A stretch of 8,946 bases of DNA from CAYVGO01 sp964450725. GTDB lineage: Bacteria > Bacteroidota > Bacteroidia > Bacteroidales > UBA932. The notes below the pieces were generated by a model. It did no database searches and was not told where the DNA came from. It saw only the letters and a program-made list of their open reading frames with translations. Location of the stretch: assembly GCA_964450725.1 (NCBI GenBank), contig CAYVGO010000071.1, forward strand, positions 1 through 8,946, read 5' to 3'. The position numbers and the translations under genes were made by a program. Shown piece by piece: positions 7,578 through 8,946 of this stretch (position 1 is its first letter; each line of letters begins with the position of its first letter).

Positions 7578-7612
7578 AAAAGTAAAATAAGAAAATCTTT
7601 ATTTTACTTTTG
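7578..7612 (+). promoter_or_regulatory. Inverted repeat 1 with overlapping TAnnTTTG box
   Basis: A 13-bp perfect inverted repeat (7578-7590 with 7599-7611, 8-base loop) reads AAAAGTAAAATAA on the left arm. Its right arm ends in TACTTTTG (7605-7612), which fits the Bacteroidota -7 box TAnnTTTG. No convincing -33 TTG is found at normal spacing. It is likely an operator with a possible upstream promoter for the fic gene, or a leftover of duplication. A role as a transcription terminator for the preceding operon is an alternative. Confidence 0.5.
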
Positions 7613-7636
7613 AGGCGTAAAGTAAAATAAGAAAAT
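7579..7636 (+). repeat. Two 18-bp direct repeats, 40-bp period, upstream of fic
   Basis: AAAGTAAAATAAGAAAAT is present exactly at 7579-7596 and 7619-7636. The similarity continues downstream with small changes (CTTTATTTTACTTTTG versus TCTTATTTACCTTTG), so the whole unit of about 33-40 bp looks duplicated. Exact identity of 18 bp with regular two-turn-multiple spacing (about four helical turns) suggests two cooperative binding sites for one regulator. Confidence 0.8.
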
Positions 7637-7651
7637 TCTTATTTACCTTTG
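7619..7651 (+). promoter_or_regulatory. Inverted repeat 2 with -7 box of the fic promoter
   Basis: The second repeat copy forms an inverted repeat with a 9-bp perfect core (7625-7633 with 7636-7644) extended by 4 more pairs (7619-7622 with 7647-7650) after two mismatches. TACCTTTG at 7644-7651 is a full match to the Bacteroidota -7 box TAnnTTTG and would start transcription near 7658, leaving a leader of only about 10 bases before the fic ATG at 7668. No clear -33 element is seen. A protein bound to this repeat would cover the promoter, so repression is the likely mode (inference). Confidence 0.55.
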
Positions 7652-7667
7652 TAAAAAATTCTGACGC

Positions 7668-8813
7668 ATGATAACAATAGAAAATTTTAAATCAGGTAAT
7701 TTTGAAAAAGGTTTTGAATACCAATATTTTATACCCACAAAAATCAATGACCAATGGGTATTTCAGACAATGATAATTTCTACCTTACTGGAGAAAGCCG
7801 CCGTAAAATTGGGAGAACTTAATTCTTTCTCAAAGCTTGTACCCAATATTGACCTTTTTATTCAATCTCATGTAACCAAAGAAGCTGTACTTTCCAGTAG
7901 GATTGAAGGTACGCAAACCAAAATGGAAGAGGCTATGATGTCCATTGAGGATATTGCACCTGAGAGAAGAGACGACTGGCAAGAGGTGAGCAACTACATT
8001 CGGGCGATGAATATGGCTATTGAAAAATTACAAACATTACCTATCTCTTCAAGATTGATTAAAAAAACACATGAATTATTATTAGATAGCGTAAGAGGTA
8101 AACATAAAATGCCGGGCGAATTTCGTACCAGCCAAAATTGGATTGGTGGAAATTCACTTGCCGATGCCATTTTCATTCCTCCTGCTCCACAATTAGTCAA
8201 TGAACTGATGAGTGATGTTGAAAAATTTTTAAACAATAATTCAATGCCTAAGTTATTGAAAATTGCCATAGCTCATTATCAATTTGAAACTATTCACCCT
8301 TTTTTAGATGGAAACGGTCGTATTGGAAGACTGTTAATTACCCTGTTTTTGGTAAGTGAAAAAATATTAGATATGCCCTTACTTTACCTATCGACCTATT
8401 TTGAGAAAAACAAAACATTGTACTACGATAATTTGATGCGCGTCCGAGAAAAAAATGATATGTTGCAATGGTTAAAGTATTTTTTGGTAGGCATAGAGCA
8501 GACCGCAACTGAAGCTGTAAATAAACTAAAAGCAGTGTTGGAGATGAAGTTTGAGATAGAAAATAATATTCATAAAGACTATGAACGAAGAGCAAAGTAT
8601 GCAAGTATGTTGATTAATAACTTATTCAGAGAACCTATTATTACCGTGGAAGATGCGAGTAAAATATGTGGAATAACCTTTAAATCTGCCAATGATTTGA
8701 TAACCCGCATGCAAACTAAAAATATTCTCAAAGAATTTACCGGTAACAGTAGAAATCGCATTTTCGGATTCTTACCTTACTTGGATTTATTTTTTAATGA
8801 AACTCATGAATAA
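7668..8813 (+). CDS. Class II Fic family protein (AMP-transferase)
   Basis: Cytoplasmic protein of 381 residues. Fic enzymes usually transfer AMP from ATP to hydroxyl side chains of target proteins. The active-site motif is intact: HPFLDGNGRIGR at 210-221, with catalytic His210, Asp214 for metal, and phosphate-binding Asn216 and Arg218/Arg221. An inhibitory helix motif, SSRIEG (76-81, fitting [S/T]xxxE[G/N]), lies before the Fic core, making this class II; Glu80 should block productive ATP binding until released. The N-terminal Fic_N region spans about 30-115, the Fic core about 125-245, and residues 305-370 read as a winged helix (ITVEDASKICGITFKSANDL is helix-turn-helix-like). Length and order match Shewanella SoFic and Bacteroides BtFic. 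No antitoxin gene is adjacent, as expected when the inhibitor is built in. It has its own repeat-rich promoter region and is separated by 140 bp from the operon before it. The cellular target is unknown. Confidence 0.95.
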   Translation: MITIENFKSGNFEKGFEYQYFIPTKINDQWVFQTMIISTLLEKAAVKLGELNSFSKLVPNIDLFIQSHVTKEAVLSSRIEGTQTKMEEAMMSIEDIAPERRDDWQEVSNYIRAMNMAIEKLQTLPISSRLIKKTHELLLDSVRGKHKMPGEFRTSQNWIGGNSLADAIFIPPAPQLVNELMSDVEKFLNNNSMPKLLKIAIAHYQFETIHPFLDGNGRIGRLLITLFLVSEKILDMPLLYLSTYFEKNKTLYYDNLMRVREKNDMLQWLKYFLVGIEQTATEAVNKLKAVLEMKFEIENNIHKDYERRAKYASMLINNLFREPIITVEDASKICGITFKSANDLITRMQTKNILKEFTGNSRNRIFGFLPYLDLFFNETHE

Positions 8814-8946
8814 GATTTACACACAAGGAAAAAGCAGGTCGCTATAAAATTATGGTAAAGGTGGTTGACATTTTAGGAATAGATACTTCAAAATTATACA
8901 GGTAGTTATTCCTTAAGTCTAATAAAGTGTCAGACAGACCTCAGAT
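8814..8946. other. Non-coding tail after fic, no convincing gene
   Basis: These 133 bp hold no clear gene. One short open stretch on the plus strand (8810-8905; a possible ATG at 8852 gives only 17 residues, ending KLYR) and one on the minus strand could be remnants, but neither is recognised. Weak inverted repeats are present: AGGAATA (8875-8881) with TATTCCT (8907-8913), and TGACATTTT (8866-8874) with AAAGTGTCA (8924-8932, one mismatch). The direct repeat GTCAGACAGAC near 8930-8939 resembles the edge of a mobile element, but the window ends before this can be tested. Confidence 0.4.

Noticed and set aside
7578..7651. CRISPR-like array from the two direct repeats
   Set aside because: There are only two copies, the spacer-like part is itself related to the repeat's inverted arm, and no cas gene is near.
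8852..8905. 17-residue open frame (VKVVDILGIDTSKLYR-like) as a small protein
   Set aside because: It is very short, lacks a ribosome binding site, and matches no family I recognise; the resemblance of its GIDTSK to the start of IS110 transposases is too short to trust.
1..8946. tRNA, rRNA or riboswitch genes
   Set aside because: The intergenic spaces are 1-17 bp except 7528-7667 and 8814-8946, and neither shows a cloverleaf or a known riboswitch core.

Overview
The window looks like part of a Bacteroidota chromosome, most likely a flavobacterium-like lineage. The DNA is AT-rich and Shine-Dalgarno sites are weak or absent. There are lipoproteins with loose lipoboxes, matches to the Bacteroidota -7 promoter box (TAnnTTTG), and gene families typical of Bacteroidota glycan-utilisation loci. 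The genus cannot be fixed from this sequence alone.

Positions 1-7527 hold six tightly packed plus-strand genes with gaps of only 1-17 bp, almost certainly one operon whose promoter lies upstream of the window. In order they are: (1) a multi-pass membrane protein of the DUF5009 / HGSNAT-like acetyltransferase group; (2) a secreted lipoprotein of the GHL10 (family 10-like glycosyl hydrolase) group; (3) a secreted or lipid-anchored protein of unknown function; (4) a short CstA-family transporter; (5) a secreted DUF4434-type TIM-barrel protein with a Tat-like signal; (6) a sugar-porter MFS transporter related to XylE but with several altered sugar-contact positions. No SusC/SusD pair, sensor or kinase is visible, so this is probably the downstream part of a larger locus.

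A plausible joint role (inference) is processing and uptake of a host or environmental glycan. Two uncharacterised TIM-barrel enzymes and a companion lipoprotein would act outside the inner membrane. The DUF5009 protein might acetylate an amino sugar across the membrane, as HGSNAT does. The MFS porter and CstA would import the products. N-glycan or other glucosamine-containing glycans are attractive candidates but are not proven.

Positions 7528-7667 are a 140-bp non-coding, very AT-rich spacer. It carries two copies of an 18-bp repeat spaced 40 bp apart. Each copy begins an inverted repeat, and each inverted repeat overlaps a TAnnTTTG -7 box. This looks like a duplicated promoter/operator for the next gene.

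Positions 7668-8813 encode a stand-alone class II Fic protein (AMP-transferase) with an intact active site, an N-terminal inhibitory motif and a C-terminal winged-helix-like region. The last 133 bp hold no convincing gene, only short inverted repeats and possible remnants.
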